A stretch of DNA of 64,000 nucleotides from Bacteroidales bacterium (GCA_023667095.1 JAMPAT010000004.1:62001-126000); one strand, 5' to 3'. Positions 1-9,449 are shown, counted from the first letter of the stretch. Program-made: numbers and translations. Notes: generated by a model not told the origin, from the sequence alone.

Positions 1-985
1 CGTTGCCGAACAGCATGCCGGATGCGGCGACTGCCTTTTCGTATTCCTCCCCGCCATGTACCATTGTGGTAATTTCCTTTGCAAGGAGCTTCTGGAGGAC
101 ACGCAGGTGAGGCGCCTGGGCATGCTCTGCTATGGCAGCCTCAATCTCTTCCTTGCCGAGCATTGTGAATATCCTGATATATTTGGCGGCATCATCATCG
201 GAAACATTGAGCCAGAACTGGTAGAACTGGTATGGTGAAGTCCTTTCAGGGTCAAGCCAGATGTTGCCTTTCTCTGTCTTCCCGAATTTTCCGCCGTCTG
301 ACTTGGTGATGAGGGGACAGGTGAGTGCAAATGCCTCCTTGCCGAGAATCCTGCGGATAAGCTCCGAGCCTGTGGTGATGTTGCCCCACTGGTCCGCACC
401 TCCCATCTGGAGCGTGCATCCCTTGTGCTCATATAGATAAAGGAAGTCATATCCCTGGAGAAGCTGGTAAGTGAATTCTGTGAATGACATTCCCTCTCGG
501 GACTCGCTTGAGAGCCTTTTCTTTACTGAATCCTTCGCCATCATGTAGTTGACGGTGATGTGTTTTCCGATGTCACGTGTGAAGTCAAGGAATGTGTAGT
601 TCTTCATCCAGTCATAGTTGTTGACAAGCTCTGCCCTGTTGGGGGCATCAGACTCGAAGTCAAGGAATCTGGAAAGCTGCGCCTTGATGCAGGCCACATT
701 GTGTGCAAGCGTCTCCTCATCAAGGAGATTCCTCTCCTGTGACTTCATGGAAGGGTCGCCTATCATTCCTGTTGCGCCTCCTACAAGGGCGAAAGGCTTG
801 TGCCCGCAGTTCTGGAAATGCTTGAGAATCATCACACTTACAAGATGACCGATATGCAGTGAGTCTGCTGTCGGGTCTATGCCGACGTATGCTCCTGTAG
901 GGCCTTCCATAAGTTTCTCCTCTGTGCCAGGCATGATCTCCTGTATCATGCCTCTCCACTTGAGTTCCTCTACAAAATTCTTCAT
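1..985 (-). CDS. tyrS: Tyrosyl-tRNA synthetase, 3' end cut by window edge
   Basis: Class I aminoacyl-tRNA synthetase that charges tRNA-Tyr in the cytoplasm. About 328 residues are visible from the ATG at 985; the C-terminal part (end of the tRNA-binding S4-like domain) lies outside the window. The nucleotide-binding HIGH signature is at residues 44-47 in the context DSLHIGHL. The conserved [10 protein letters not shown] stretch that binds tyrosine is present, and the KMSKS loop appears as KFGKT, the usual form in bacterial TyrRS. The start is supported by a TACCTTTG promoter box at 1042-1035 on the minus strand, giving a leader of about 40 nt. It diverges from tpiA. Confidence 0.96.
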   Translation of the reverse strand, partial: MKNFVEELKWRGMIQEIMPGTEEKLMEGPTGAYVGIDPTADSLHIGHLVSVMILKHFQNCGHKPFALVGGATGMIGDPSMKSQERNLLDEETLAHNVACIKAQLSRFLDFESDAPNRAELVNNYDWMKNYTFLDFTRDIGKHITVNYMMAKDSVKKRLSSESREGMSFTEFTYQLLQGYDFLYLYEHKGCTLQMGGADQWGNITTGSELIRRILGKEAFALTCPLITKSDGGKFGKTEKGNIWLDPERTSPYQFYQFWLNVSDDDAAKYIRIFTMLGKEEIEAAIAEHAQAPHLRVLQKLLAKEITTMVHGGEEYEKAVAASGMLFGN

Positions 986-1034
986 AATTATAATGTTTTT
1001 ATATTATTCTAAACCGTTATCGTCAGAAAACTGA

Positions 1035-1064
1035 CAAAGGTAATCATATTTTTTCTTAAATTTG
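1035..1064. promoter_or_regulatory. Divergent promoter boxes for tyrS and tpiA
   Basis: On the minus strand TACCTTTG (1042-1035) matches the Bacteroidota -7 box TAnnTTTG and would start tyrS. On the plus strand TAAATTTG (1057-1064) is the same box for tpiA, leaving a leader of about 65 nt. I do not see clear -33 TTTG elements for either. Confidence 0.55.
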
Positions 1065-1133
1065 CGCGCCAAAAGGAATGAAAGTCAAGTTTTGTATCCT
1101 GAAAGTTTAAGAATAAATATAAATCCAAAGATT

Positions 1134-1886
1134 ATGAGAAAAAACATTGTAGCCGGAAACTGGAAAATGAACACCACAGTTCCGGAGGGCGTAGAGCTCG
1201 CAAAGGCAGTAGTTGCAAAGGCAGGTGAGGTTCCTGCATCTGTAAAGCTTATCATTGCACCTCCATTCACTCACCTCGTACCTGTATCTGAGGCAGTAAA
1301 GGGTTCAGTAGTAGGCCTGTCAGCACAGAACTGCGCAGACAAGGTGAACGGAGCATACACTGGAGAGGTTTCTGTAAAGATGCTTGCTTCAGCAGGATGC
1401 GAGTACACTATCCTCGGCCATTCAGAGCGTCGCCAGTACTACGGAGAGACTGATGCAAAGCTTGTTGAGAAGGTAAAGCTTGCAATTGCAGAGGGACTTT
1501 CACCAATCTTCTGTGTAGGTGAGAACCTTGATGAGCGTGAGTCAGGACGTCACTTCGATGTGGTTTCAGAGCAGGTGAAGAATGTACTCTACACCCTTTC
1601 AGCAGAGGAAATGGCAAAGGTAGTTGTAGCATACGAGCCTGTATGGGCTATCGGAACGGGCAAGACTGCGACTGCAGAGCAGGCTCAGGAAATCCACGCA
1701 TGCATCCGCAAGGTGCTTGCAGAGAAGTTCGGTGCACTTGCAGAGGAAATCACTATCCTCTATGGCGGAAGCTGCAAGCCATCAAACGCAAAGGAGCTTT
1801 TTGCATGTCCTGACATCGATGGAGGACTTATCGGAGGAGCAGCCCTCAAGGCTGATGACTTCATCGCAATCGCCCTTTCATTCTAA
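1134..1886 (+). CDS. tpiA: Triosephosphate isomerase
   Basis: Interconverts dihydroxyacetone phosphate and glyceraldehyde 3-phosphate in glycolysis. The protein is 250 residues, the normal length. Asn9 and Lys11 lie in the N-terminal GNWKMN motif. The catalytic His96 is in LGHSERR and the catalytic base Glu168 is in [11 protein letters not shown]; the phosphate-gripping GGS and GGAAL loops are near the C terminus. I chose the ATG at 1134 because [13 protein letters not shown] is the family N terminus; an in-frame upstream ATG at 1062 would add 24 residues unrelated to the family and lies in the promoter box. Codon use is strongly biased, as expected for a highly expressed enzyme. Confidence 0.98.
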   Translation: MRKNIVAGNWKMNTTVPEGVELAKAVVAKAGEVPASVKLIIAPPFTHLVPVSEAVKGSVVGLSAQNCADKVNGAYTGEVSVKMLASAGCEYTILGHSERRQYYGETDAKLVEKVKLAIAEGLSPIFCVGENLDERESGRHFDVVSEQVKNVLYTLSAEEMAKVVVAYEPVWAIGTGKTATAEQAQEIHACIRKVLAEKFGALAEEITILYGGSCKPSNAKELFACPDIDGGLIGGAALKADDFIAIALSF

Positions 1887-1982
1887 TTTACTGGAATAAC
1901 GTTTCAGGGGTCTTGCCTTCTGTTTTCCGGTTTTTCCGGGAAGCTGATGCAGGACCTTTTTATTTTTATTCGGACAACAGGT

Positions 1983-3578
1983 ATGAAACGAATTTTTATA
2001 ATGGCTATGGCATTGTCAATGTTTGCAGGATGCAGGGGTACTGAATCCGAAATGCAGAGGAAAGTTGATGAATATGCTGTTTTTGAGGTAAGCTCACCTC
2101 TTATGGACAACCTTTCAGATAAGGACAGGCAGGTCCTTAACCTTTTCCGTCAGGCTGCATATGTGATTGATGACCTCTTCTGGAAGCAGACCTTTGGCGA
2201 CAAGGCACTTATGGAAGAGCTTAAGGACCCTTATCAGAAGGCATACGCAAAGATAAACTATGGTCCATGGGACCGTCTCGATGACAATGCACCGTTTGTT
2301 GAGGGGTACGGGCAGAAGCCTCTCGGTGCAAGATACTATCCTGAGGATATGACAGAGGCTGAGTTTGCGGCCTTTGATGACCCAGACAAGATGAGCCTCT
2401 ATACCGTAATACGCAGGGACGGTGAGGGTAAGCTGAAGACCGTATGGTATCATGACGAGTACAGGGAGGAGCTTGACAAGATCTGCCTGTATCTTGAGGA
2501 GGCCGCCACCCTTGCTGACAACGATGGGCTGCGCAATTATCTCCAGGAAAGGGTAAAGGCCTTCCGTACAGATGACTATTTTGCAAGCGATATGGCCTGG
2601 ATGGACATGAAGGATAGCAAGATAGATATTGTAATCGGACCTATCGAGAATTATGATGACATGCTTAATGAGGCAAAGGCATCATACGAGTGCTATATCC
2701 TCCTGAAAGACGAGGAGAGGAGCGCAAGCCTTGCAAAATATGTCTCCATGCTGCCGGAACTTCAGAGAATGCTGCCTTGTGCCCCTGAGTACAAGACATT
2801 TGTCCCCGGAACTTCATCAGACCTCAATGTCTATGATGCAATCTATTATGCAGGAGACTGCAACGCCGCAAGCAAGACTATCGCCATCAATCTCCCTAAC
2901 GATGACAGGGTGCATGAACTTAAAGGTGCACGCAGGCTGCAGCTCCATAATGCAATGATGGCAAAGTTCGGCAAGATTCTCCTTCCTATCGGGAGGGCAC
3001 TGATTGAGCCTGGGCAGCAGAAGCATCTCCGTTCGGAGGCATTCTTCTGGAATGTCACGTTCCATGAAGTCGCACATGGCCTTGGAGTGAAGCAGACTGT
3101 AAACGGACTTGGCTCAGTTGATGATGCGCTTGGCTCAGAAAAGACAACATGGGAAGAGGCAAAGGCAGACATCCTTGGCCTTTTCATGGTGTGTGAACTT
3201 ATTGACATGGGAGAGATTCCAATTATTACGAAAGAAGATGCGATAACTACATTCATTGCTGGTCTTGTGCGCTCTGTCCGTTTCGGGGCTGCATCATCGC
3301 ATGGACGTGCCAACATGATGTGCTATAACTTCATGAAGGACAATGGCGCGTTCACCCGTAACAAGGATGGTCTCTACCATATTGACTATGACAAGGCCCT
3401 TGAGTCCATTGATGCCTGGGCTGACCTTATCCTTACTACACAGGCGACCGGAAACCATATGTTTGCAAAGGAGTATTCTGCCAACCATGCAAACATCTCA
3501 GAGGCCCTTTCTGCTGATATAGCCCATGTAAACGGTCTTGGAATTCCACGTGATATCACATTTGAATTTGTCTGGTAG
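1983..3578 (+). CDS. M49-family zinc peptidase lipoprotein (HExxHG type)
   Basis: Predicted envelope-anchored zinc aminodipeptidase-like protein of about 531 residues. The N terminus MKRIFIMAMALSMFAGC is a lipoprotein signal with lipid-modified Cys17, which is why I start at 1983 and not at the in-frame ATG at 1947. HEVAHG (residues 361-366) and EEAKAD (391-396) correspond to the two zinc-binding motifs of the dipeptidyl peptidase III superfamily. The classical HExxGH spacing is replaced by HExxHG, as in the shorter M49 branch. Substrate is unknown; dipeptide release from peptides is the family expectation. It lies 96 nt after tpiA and ends before a strong bidirectional terminator. A second M49 protein lies at 17986-19992. 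Confidence 0.85.
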   Translation: MKRIFIMAMALSMFAGCRGTESEMQRKVDEYAVFEVSSPLMDNLSDKDRQVLNLFRQAAYVIDDLFWKQTFGDKALMEELKDPYQKAYAKINYGPWDRLDDNAPFVEGYGQKPLGARYYPEDMTEAEFAAFDDPDKMSLYTVIRRDGEGKLKTVWYHDEYREELDKICLYLEEAATLADNDGLRNYLQERVKAFRTDDYFASDMAWMDMKDSKIDIVIGPIENYDDMLNEAKASYECYILLKDEERSASLAKYVSMLPELQRMLPCAPEYKTFVPGTSSDLNVYDAIYYAGDCNAASKTIAINLPNDDRVHELKGARRLQLHNAMMAKFGKILLPIGRALIEPGQQKHLRSEAFFWNVTFHEVAHGLGVKQTVNGLGSVDDALGSEKTTWEEAKADILGLFMVCELIDMGEIPIITKEDAITTFIAGLVRSVRFGAASSHGRANMMCYNFMKDNGAFTRNKDGLYHIDYDKALESIDAWADLILTTQATGNHMFAKEYSANHANISEALSADIAHVNGLGIPRDITFEFVW

Positions 3579-3602
3579 TTGCCTGACGACATCTGACAAC
3601 AC

Positions 3603-3634
3603 AAAAAATGCTGGCCTTCAAGCCAGCATTTTTT
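3603..3634. terminator. Bidirectional intrinsic terminator
   Basis: The stem ATGCTGGC / GCCAGCAT with a CTTCAA-like loop is flanked by A and T runs on both sides. It would end both the M49 gene (plus) and the small-protein operon (minus). Confidence 0.85.
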
Positions 3635-3639
3635 GCTTT

Positions 3640-3798
3640 TTATTCTTCTGCAAACCAGGACCTTATTGTCCTTATGGCTGCAAGAGCGAACGGAACCCAA
3701 AGTTTTCCTTTTTGGTTTTCAACCTGATATTCAAGCGAATTGCGCGCTTCCTGGAGCTGCTTGAATGTCTTTATATCCTTAAAGTCATTTGTCGCCAT
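3640..3798 (-). CDS. Small hypothetical protein, last gene of YtxH/holin-like module
   Basis: A 52-residue charged protein with a moderately hydrophobic C-terminal part (KLWVPFALAAIRTIRSWFAEE-like end). I place the start at ATG 3798 because it gives a short overlap with the upstream gene, which ends at 3785, typical of translational coupling. An upstream in-frame ATG (3825) would add nine residues and a longer overlap. I do not recognise a family. The arrangement after a YtxH protein and a holin-like membrane protein suggests a small partner of that envelope stress module. Confidence 0.65.
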   Translation of the reverse strand: MATNDFKDIKTFKQLQEARNSLEYQVENQKGKLWVPFALAAIRTIRSWFAEE

Positions 3799-4117
3799 AG
3801 AATATCTGTATGAAAAGTTGTACAAAAGAGTTCAGGAAAAGCTTCTTTCTGAGACATATAAGGACTATCAGCGCAATCAGGAATACTCCTGCAACGATGA
3901 ATGCTCCTGCTGCATAGCTGCCTATAATGTCACCAAGTAGAAGGACTCCTCCGAAAGCAATGGTTACCAATACAATCATCAGGACCATGATGATGACAAA
4001 GAGGCTCAGGAATTTGCTGAAAACCAGTGACAGGCTCTCAGTCGCCTTGAGCTTCAGCCCATCGGCTTTCATTTCCATATAGTCCTTGGTGCTGTCCATA
4101 GGATTTCCGTGTTTCAT
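3785..4117 (-). CDS. Holin-X-like (phage_holin_3_6 type) membrane protein
   Basis: A 110-residue protein with a charged, helical N-terminal third (about residues 1-33), two strong membrane segments (about 36-60 and 67-90) and a basic tail. This layout matches the Actinobacterial Holin-X / DUF1469 type family, which despite its name is a cellular envelope protein commonly encoded next to YtxH proteins. It lies 9 nt after the YtxH gene and overlaps the following small gene, so the three are likely one transcript. Role in envelope stress is inferred from neighbours only. Confidence 0.7.
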   Translation of the reverse strand: MKHGNPMDSTKDYMEMKADGLKLKATESLSLVFSKFLSLFVIIMVLMIVLVTIAFGGVLLLGDIIGSYAAGAFIVAGVFLIALIVLICLRKKLFLNSFVQLFIQIFYGDK

Positions 4118-4126
4118 GTTGCTGTA

Positions 4127-4408
4127 CTATAGGTTTTCAAGTGCTGCTTCCGCTGCATCAAGTCCTTCGACAAGCTTTCCCTTGACAGGCTCGAATTTCT
4201 TCTTTGCGTTGTCCTTTGCCTTGTGTGTAGCTTCCTTTACCTTTTCTCCGGCTTCTTCAGCCTTGGTCTTTACTTTGCCGTATAGCTCTTCTGCTCCTTC
4301 TGCAATTTTCTTGCGTGTGTCTGCAGTCTTTTCAGATGAAAGGAAGTAAGCTGTTGCCGCACCTGCTGCCGCTCCGGCGAGGAATGCGAAAAGTGTTGAT
4401 TTACTCAT
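4127..4408 (-). CDS. YtxH-domain protein
   Basis: About 93 residues: a short N-terminal membrane segment rich in Ala and Gly (FAFLAGAAAGAATAYFLSS), followed by a long Lys/Glu/Ala-rich amphipathic helix. This is the YtxH (general stress protein) pattern. Start at ATG 4408 (MSKSTL) is preferred; an in-frame ATG at 4417 adds three residues and cannot be excluded. First gene of the three-gene module running to 3640. Confidence 0.75.
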   Translation of the reverse strand: MSKSTLFAFLAGAAAGAATAYFLSSEKTADTRKKIAEGAEELYGKVKTKAEEAGEKVKEATHKAKDNAKKKFEPVKGKLVEGLDAAEAALENL

Positions 4409-4428
4409 AATACCCATAAAATTTATGA

Positions 4429-4462
4429 CCTCACGGTCTGTTGATAAAATTTAACCGTGAGG
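4429..4462. terminator. Hairpin between kinase gene and YtxH module
   Basis: CCTCACGGT (4429-4437) pairs with ACCGTGAGG (4454-4462). The kinase gene stops at 4471, so the hairpin is placed to end its transcript. A T run is weak, so this is a probable rather than a classical terminator. Confidence 0.5.
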
Positions 4463-4470
4463 CCATATAG

Positions 4471-5613
4471 CTATTTCTGTGCCAAAGTTACAATTTCCTC
4501 CATTTGGGCAAATTGTTTCTCCATACTGCAAAGCAGGGCATACTGGGCATGTGTCCTTACCAGGTTGTGGTCAGGAGCATTTGTCTTGTAGTACAGGTCG
4601 CCGTCAATGTAGTCCATAAGGAATCTGAGGACCTGTTCGAATGTGATATATCTTGCCGAGAATGCGAGGTATTCAAGTTCGCTTTTGCACAAAGTCCCTT
4701 TCCTTTGGGACAGGTAGCCCTCTGTATATGCCTTGAACATATCTATCGACATGGAAACCTTCGACAGGTCGCGGTCATCCTCGGCACCTGTGTTTGTGTA
4801 GGAGCGGATCGCATCCCCGAAGTCGTTGAGCGAGGTGCTGCTCATGCAGGTGTCCAGGTCAATTACACATAGGACTTCTCCATCCTTGTCGAACAGGATA
4901 TTGCTTATCTTTGTGTCATTGTGGGTCACCCTGGTCGGTATTGTGCCGTCCTCCACAAGGCTCCAGAACTTTAGCATCTCCTCGCGGCGCGACTCAATCC
5001 AGCTGATTTCCTCTGAAAGGTCCTTGACACGTCCTGCCTTGTCGAGCCTGAGTGCCTCGTCCCATTGCTGGAACCTCCACCTTATATTGTGGAATCCCTT
5101 TATCGTTTCTGACAGAGGGGTAGTGAAGTCAGCAAGCTGTGACTGGAATTTGCCTATACCTTCACCTCCCTTGTAGGCAAGGGCAGGTGTGTCTGCCTTC
5201 TCGTATGTGACAGAGCCTTCTATAAACAGGCATACAGCCCAGTAGTTTCCTCTGCTGTCCTTATAATAAAGGTCGCAGTATGGACATGCCTTTTCTGCTT
5301 TTGTAATGGTTTCTGGCTTGCGGTGTGTCACGGTCAGCACTTCACGCTCCGGATCCCCTCCATCCGCTATGACCTTTGCCCTTATGTGGGCAGTTACCAT
5401 TTCTATGTTGTGCATCATTCCTGGCACATCCGGGAAAACGACATGGTTTTTCCTCTGCAGGATGTATTTCGGAGCATTGCCGTTGCTGTCAGCGGCTGTC
5501 TTCACGATGAAAGTGTCGTTGATGAATCCCGGTCCGAGGGCATTTATGCTCTCAATCTCACCGGCAATGTCGAATCTGGAGGCAATCTCCAGCAAGTCTT
5601 CTTTACTGTACAT
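4471..5613 (-). CDS. APH-fold kinase, N-acetylhexosamine 1-kinase-like
   Basis: A 380-residue phosphotransferase of the aminoglycoside/choline kinase fold. The catalytic loop is THNDTKISNILFD (His231, Asp233) and the magnesium-binding segment is VIDLDTCM (Asp252, Asp254). The N-terminal part contains GFINDTFIV in place of a classical glycine-rich loop. The HNDTK form and overall length resemble NahK-type N-acetylhexosamine 1-kinases, which phosphorylate GlcNAc or GalNAc freed from mucin or host glycans; related genes are common in gut Bacteroidales. No other sugar-use genes are adjacent, so the substrate is inferred and another small-molecule kinase is possible. Confidence 0.7.
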   Translation of the reverse strand: MYSKEDLLEIASRFDIAGEIESINALGPGFINDTFIVKTAADSNGNAPKYILQRKNHVVFPDVPGMMHNIEMVTAHIRAKVIADGGDPEREVLTVTHRKPETITKAEKACPYCDLYYKDSRGNYWAVCLFIEGSVTYEKADTPALAYKGGEGIGKFQSQLADFTTPLSETIKGFHNIRWRFQQWDEALRLDKAGRVKDLSEEISWIESRREEMLKFWSLVEDGTIPTRVTHNDTKISNILFDKDGEVLCVIDLDTCMSSTSLNDFGDAIRSYTNTGAEDDRDLSKVSMSIDMFKAYTEGYLSQRKGTLCKSELEYLAFSARYITFEQVLRFLMDYIDGDLYYKTNAPDHNLVRTHAQYALLCSMEKQFAQMEEIVTLAQK

Positions 5614-5652
5614 AATGGTTATTTGTCTTTTAGCTGATTATTTCAAAATCCT

Positions 5653-6078
5653 TTACTGCAGAACCTTTACCACAGCTCCAATCTGCTTGTCCTGGTTCCA
5701 CATCCATATTGTCCTGCCGTTGTCGTCATTGATCTTGGAGACCTTGAATACCCCTTCGTAGCTCACTACATTGTTCCTCAGGTTGGTGTAGACAATGGTA
5801 GCCTGGATATTCTCTCCTGCCTGTGACGGCATGCTTGCGCAGGTCAATACGAAATAATGACTGAACGAGTCGTTGTTTACCCTAAACTCATTTTTGACAT
5901 CGTTGAATCCCAGCTGGTGTGCAGCCGGACTGTATGTGAATATATTCTTGCCCTCTACGGTCAGTGAAATGTCGCTGCTGCCTGCGATGAACTCCTTTTC
6001 CTTGAGGCCGTCATCCACGCAGCTGACAAGTGATGCACATATTGCCAGTGCAATGATATATATGATTGTCCTTTTCAT
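5653..6078 (-). CDS. Small lipoprotein of unknown function
   Basis: 141 residues beginning MKRTIIYIIALAICASLVSC, a lipoprotein signal with Cys20. The mature part looks all-beta, with alternating hydrophobic residues and no catalytic motif I can name. The start codon lies 8 nt after the stop of the M6 protease gene, so the two are probably co-transcribed and this may be an accessory or immunity-like partner of the protease. No family recognised. Confidence 0.7.
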   Translation of the reverse strand: MKRTIIYIIALAICASLVSCVDDGLKEKEFIAGSSDISLTVEGKNIFTYSPAAHQLGFNDVKNEFRVNNDSFSHYFVLTCASMPSQAGENIQATIVYTNLRNNVVSYEGVFKVSKINDDNGRTIWMWNQDKQIGAVVKVLQ

Positions 6079-6086
6079 TCTGTAGA

Positions 6087-8270
6087 CTATTTAACTGTTA
6101 TCTGCCTTATGATTATATCTTTCGCACCGCCATCATAGTTTACGGTAGCTTTCAGGCTGTGTGTGCCCTGTTCTTCAAGATAAAAGTATCCATCTTCCGA
6201 TGGCATGGCTGTCTTGCCGTCAAGTTCCCATCCTATTGAGGCTGCTTCAGAGGCATTGTAGACCCTTAGCGGGATTCTGCTGCCGGCACTGTAGATTCCG
6301 GTTCCGCCTATATGGATATATGGGTAGGATACTGACGGTATACGCTGTGTCATAAAGGTATGCGTCACTGTCTTGCCTTCTTTGCCGCTTTCAGACCTGT
6401 AGCATATCTCCACACTGTATGTTGTCTGTGGCTTGAGTCCTTCAAGAGTGAGTGAATAGCTTTTGCCTGAGTATGGTGCCACTTCTACAACTGTCCTTTC
6501 CTGTGAATTCTTCTCGCTGTATGTTACGTATGCTGTGCTGTTAATGCCGTAGTCGGATTCCCATTGTATGATTGCAGCATCCGGGAATGTCTCTGATACG
6601 ATGTCCTGTGCCTGTGGAATAATGTCATTGTCAGCATTGACCTTGAAGCTGACGCTTCCGTCACCATTGAGTGTGATGTCGCTCAGACTGTATTGAAGTT
6701 CATTCCCGCTCCATGTCCTGAATGAAGGATGTGTAGCGGAAGACAGGACATTGCTTCCCTGAGGGAAAAAGATGCCACTTACGTCAAAAGTATATCTTTT
6801 GTATTGGAAATCACTCATCGTATCAATCCTGTCAGGCCTTTTGTCTGCTTCTATGAGGTCTGCATACTGGTGTGATGCATTGGCATTTACTGAGTTGTAG
6901 CTGGTCCATATCCTGCTGTTTGTCCTGTCTATATGGTACACGAGCAGGCCGCTTCCTGAGTTCGCACTGTATCCTATGTATTTGTCCCATCCGTCATTGC
7001 CCCTGCACTCTATAAGGAAGTATTCCTTGCTGTTTGAAGTAGGAATCTTGAGATATCTGCCATTGATGTTTATCGGCTCAAGGGTATATTCGCCAGGAGC
7101 TATTGTCTCCGGCTCTGAAATTCCGGTCAGCTCCCTGTCAATACAGTTGTAGTATGGAGGTGTGTTGCCGTCATTGTTCATGTTGCCTCCGTCCATCAGG
7201 GCTGTCCAGTGCCATAGGCCTGCCGCCTCGCCGTTTTCGTCATAGTCTGTATCATAGAGGTCGGGAAGCCCGAGAGTGTGGCTGTATTCATGGCAGAATG
7301 TGCCGATGCCTGCGAGTTCGGTCGTGTAACTGTTGTTCGCCGTATAGACACGTGCCAGTTCAGATGTACATGCATATCTGTCGATTGTCACCCCATCCAG
7401 CTTCAGGTTATACCCTCCGTATGTGAGGTACCATGCATGTGACCAGATGCAGTCCTCATCGGCACCGTCAGCCTCATCTTCCCCTGCAAAGAATACGAAG
7501 ACATTGTCTACATATCCGTCCCCGTCATCATCATATCTTGAGAAATCGATGCTGCTGTCCGCAAGCCTGCAGGCATCGTATATCATTTTTGCCGGGTCCT
7601 TGTCATCGCCGCCTTCGTCATTGCCTCCGTATGATTCCCGGTTGCCGGGCAGGGTGACTATGTCGCTGACATCGAATGTGAACTCCACTGTCCCGTGGAA
7701 CTGGTCATTGAAATAGTCCATGGCACATCCGGAACCTTTGTATCCTGATGCATTCAGCAGCTGGTTGAAGTCTTCCTTTGCGTATTTGAACTTGACATCC
7801 TTATACTGGGCGAGTATGGCAATCCCGTGCTTTACGGACGGGGAGTCTGCCTTTGTCGCGATTCCGCCTGATTTTCTCCCTGCTATCCTCCTGAGCAACG
7901 GAACCTCCTCATTCACAGGAGCGGACCGTTTCTCCATGGCTCTCTGTGCAATGGCGGAATATGGAATCTCCCTGCTGGCATCGATAATGCCCTGGGATAC
8001 AGGAAGCCCTACACGTGCCCCGCTGTTCCTTTTGGTGCCGTCTGCTTCATAATATGCATAGCACCACCATCCTCCGGAATCGCGCATGATTGCATTGCCG
8101 CCGTCGCGGGTCTTCAATATTTTGTAGAATTCATCGCCGGTTAGTGTCGCATTGAATGTGTAACCGTTTGGCTGAGTGAGAGTAAGCTCCCTGAATCTGG
8201 CCGGAATTGCAGATGCTGCAGTGCAGATCCCGAGAAAAGCTATAAAGAAAATAATCCGTCTTAATTCCAT
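6087..8270 (-). CDS. Secreted M6-family metalloprotease with Fn3-like C terminus
   Basis: A 727-residue exported protease related to immune inhibitor A and M6-domain proteins. Start at 8270 gives MELRRIIFFIAFLGICTAASA, a cleavable signal peptide; longer in-frame starts lie in the promoter. The zinc site is HEYSHTLGLPD (residues 327-337), the HExxHxxGxxD signature. Asp/Gly-rich stretches before it (DDDGDGYVDN) look like calcium sites. The C-terminal 200 residues look like a fibronectin type III domain followed by another beta sandwich. Substrate unknown; proteins outside the cell are likely. The next gene downstream encodes a small lipoprotein. Confidence 0.88.
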   Translation of the reverse strand: MELRRIIFFIAFLGICTAASAIPARFRELTLTQPNGYTFNATLTGDEFYKILKTRDGGNAIMRDSGGWWCYAYYEADGTKRNSGARVGLPVSQGIIDASREIPYSAIAQRAMEKRSAPVNEEVPLLRRIAGRKSGGIATKADSPSVKHGIAILAQYKDVKFKYAKEDFNQLLNASGYKGSGCAMDYFNDQFHGTVEFTFDVSDIVTLPGNRESYGGNDEGGDDKDPAKMIYDACRLADSSIDFSRYDDDGDGYVDNVFVFFAGEDEADGADEDCIWSHAWYLTYGGYNLKLDGVTIDRYACTSELARVYTANNSYTTELAGIGTFCHEYSHTLGLPDLYDTDYDENGEAAGLWHWTALMDGGNMNNDGNTPPYYNCIDRELTGISEPETIAPGEYTLEPININGRYLKIPTSNSKEYFLIECRGNDGWDKYIGYSANSGSGLLVYHIDRTNSRIWTSYNSVNANASHQYADLIEADKRPDRIDTMSDFQYKRYTFDVSGIFFPQGSNVLSSATHPSFRTWSGNELQYSLSDITLNGDGSVSFKVNADNDIIPQAQDIVSETFPDAAIIQWESDYGINSTAYVTYSEKNSQERTVVEVAPYSGKSYSLTLEGLKPQTTYSVEICYRSESGKEGKTVTHTFMTQRIPSVSYPYIHIGGTGIYSAGSRIPLRVYNASEAASIGWELDGKTAMPSEDGYFYLEEQGTHSLKATVNYDGGAKDIIIRQITVK

Positions 8271-8276
8271 ATTTGT

Positions 8277-8304
8277 TATATTTGTACGAAATTGCACAAA
8301 GATA
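8277..8304. promoter_or_regulatory. Overlapping divergent promoters for M6 protease and PCMD-like gene
   Basis: Only 44 bp separate the two start codons. TATATTTG (8277-8284, plus) and TATCTTTG (8304-8297, minus) are both perfect TAnnTTTG boxes, each with a leader of about 20-25 nt. The two polymerase sites overlap, so the genes may compete or be co-regulated. Confidence 0.65.
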
Positions 8305-8314
8305 TAACATATTT

Positions 8315-9283
8315 ATGAGACGGATAACATTATTTTTAGCCATTGTCACGCTCTTTTGCACGGAAGTGACGGCAGATGCCCAGCAAAGTGTTGTGGACAA
8401 TATAAATGAGTATGGCAAATTTGACCGCTGGTGTGTGAGGGAGGTGAAGGAGTCTGACATAATAGGCGGGAAGATCAAGCTGCTGTATGAGTTTTTCGGA
8501 AACGGGGAAACCATAGCCACACGTGAACCACTGGTCAAGCCTGCAGACTATCTCTGGCGTACCAACAATGTCCTTGCAAATGTCGCCGGGGTATATAAGA
8601 CAAATACTACAGTGTTTCCTGAAAAGAGGGGAGACGGATATTGTGCCAGGATAGAGACACACATCGAGGAGGTTGTTGCGCTTGGTATCAATATGCAGGT
8701 CGTATGCCAGGGGGGGATGCTTATCGGTGACCTTGTGGAACCGATAAGGAATACCAAGGATCCGCTTGCAAAAGTATTGTATGGTGTGAATTTCAGCGGC
8801 CGTCCAAGAGCCCTGGTCTATGACTATAAGGCTGAAGTGGGACACATAGTTGTCAAAGGTACAGGATTCTCGAAGCTTAAGACGCTTGACTATCCTGACT
8901 ATCCTGAAATATGCATCATTCTCCAGAAACGCTGGGAGGACAGGGACGGCAATGTACACGCGCTGAGGGTCGGTACAGGACATGAACGGCTTATGGAGAA
9001 TGTTACCCAATGGGTGAACGGCCATGAACTTGAGGTTAAGTATGGTGACATTACTTCTTCTCCATACTATAAGGAATACATGAGTCTGCAGACGGATCCG
9101 GATACAGCCTACCATGCAATCAATTCAAAAGGAAAGAATGTAGCCGTAGTAGAGGAGGGATGGGCCGGTCCTGGCGTTGAACCGAATTTCCTTATTATAA
9201 AATTCCTTGCAAGCTGCAATGAGGCATTCTATGGCGGAGTAGGCAATATCCTGTGGATTGACAATGTCCGTCTCGAAATGTAG
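8315..9283 (+). CDS. Exported protein with PCMD-like beta-sandwich domain
   Basis: A 322-residue protein starting MRRITLFLAIVTLFCTEVTADAQ, a signal peptide without lipobox. The start at 8315 sits just after the TATATTTG promoter box; a further-upstream in-frame ATG at 8273 lies within the promoter region. The mid region (VNFSGRPRALVYDYKAEVG and FYGGVGNILWIDNVRLEM near the end) resembles the putative carbohydrate metabolism domain (PCMD) found in Bacteroidales surface proteins. A binding role is inferred. It is divergent from the M6 protease. Confidence 0.65.
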   Translation: MRRITLFLAIVTLFCTEVTADAQQSVVDNINEYGKFDRWCVREVKESDIIGGKIKLLYEFFGNGETIATREPLVKPADYLWRTNNVLANVAGVYKTNTTVFPEKRGDGYCARIETHIEEVVALGINMQVVCQGGMLIGDLVEPIRNTKDPLAKVLYGVNFSGRPRALVYDYKAEVGHIVVKGTGFSKLKTLDYPDYPEICIILQKRWEDRDGNVHALRVGTGHERLMENVTQWVNGHELEVKYGDITSSPYYKEYMSLQTDPDTAYHAINSKGKNVAVVEEGWAGPGVEPNFLIIKFLASCNEAFYGGVGNILWIDNVRLEM

Positions 9284-9410
9284 CTGATTGTATGAAAAGC
9301 AGGAATCTTTGCCAGGCCTGAAAATATTTGCAAAAAATATGGAATCTCCTGCAACATTCTTGATATGTCTTGCATCTATATGTCAGGTTTAGGTTTTAGT
9401 ACACATTTAG

Positions 9411-9449
9411 AGAGCCGGTTTACGTAGCAGTTGCCGGTTCTTTATTTTT
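9411..9449 (+). terminator. Intrinsic terminator after PCMD-like gene
   Basis: AGAGCCGG (9411-9418) pairs with CCGGTTCT (9434-9441, one G-T pair), followed by TTATTTTTG. The rest of the 9284-9577 gap shows no gene. Confidence 0.65.

Noticed and set aside
3585-4417. Prophage lysis module because of the holin-like gene
   Set aside because: The Holin-X family here sits with a YtxH stress protein, and no endolysin or other phage genes are near.
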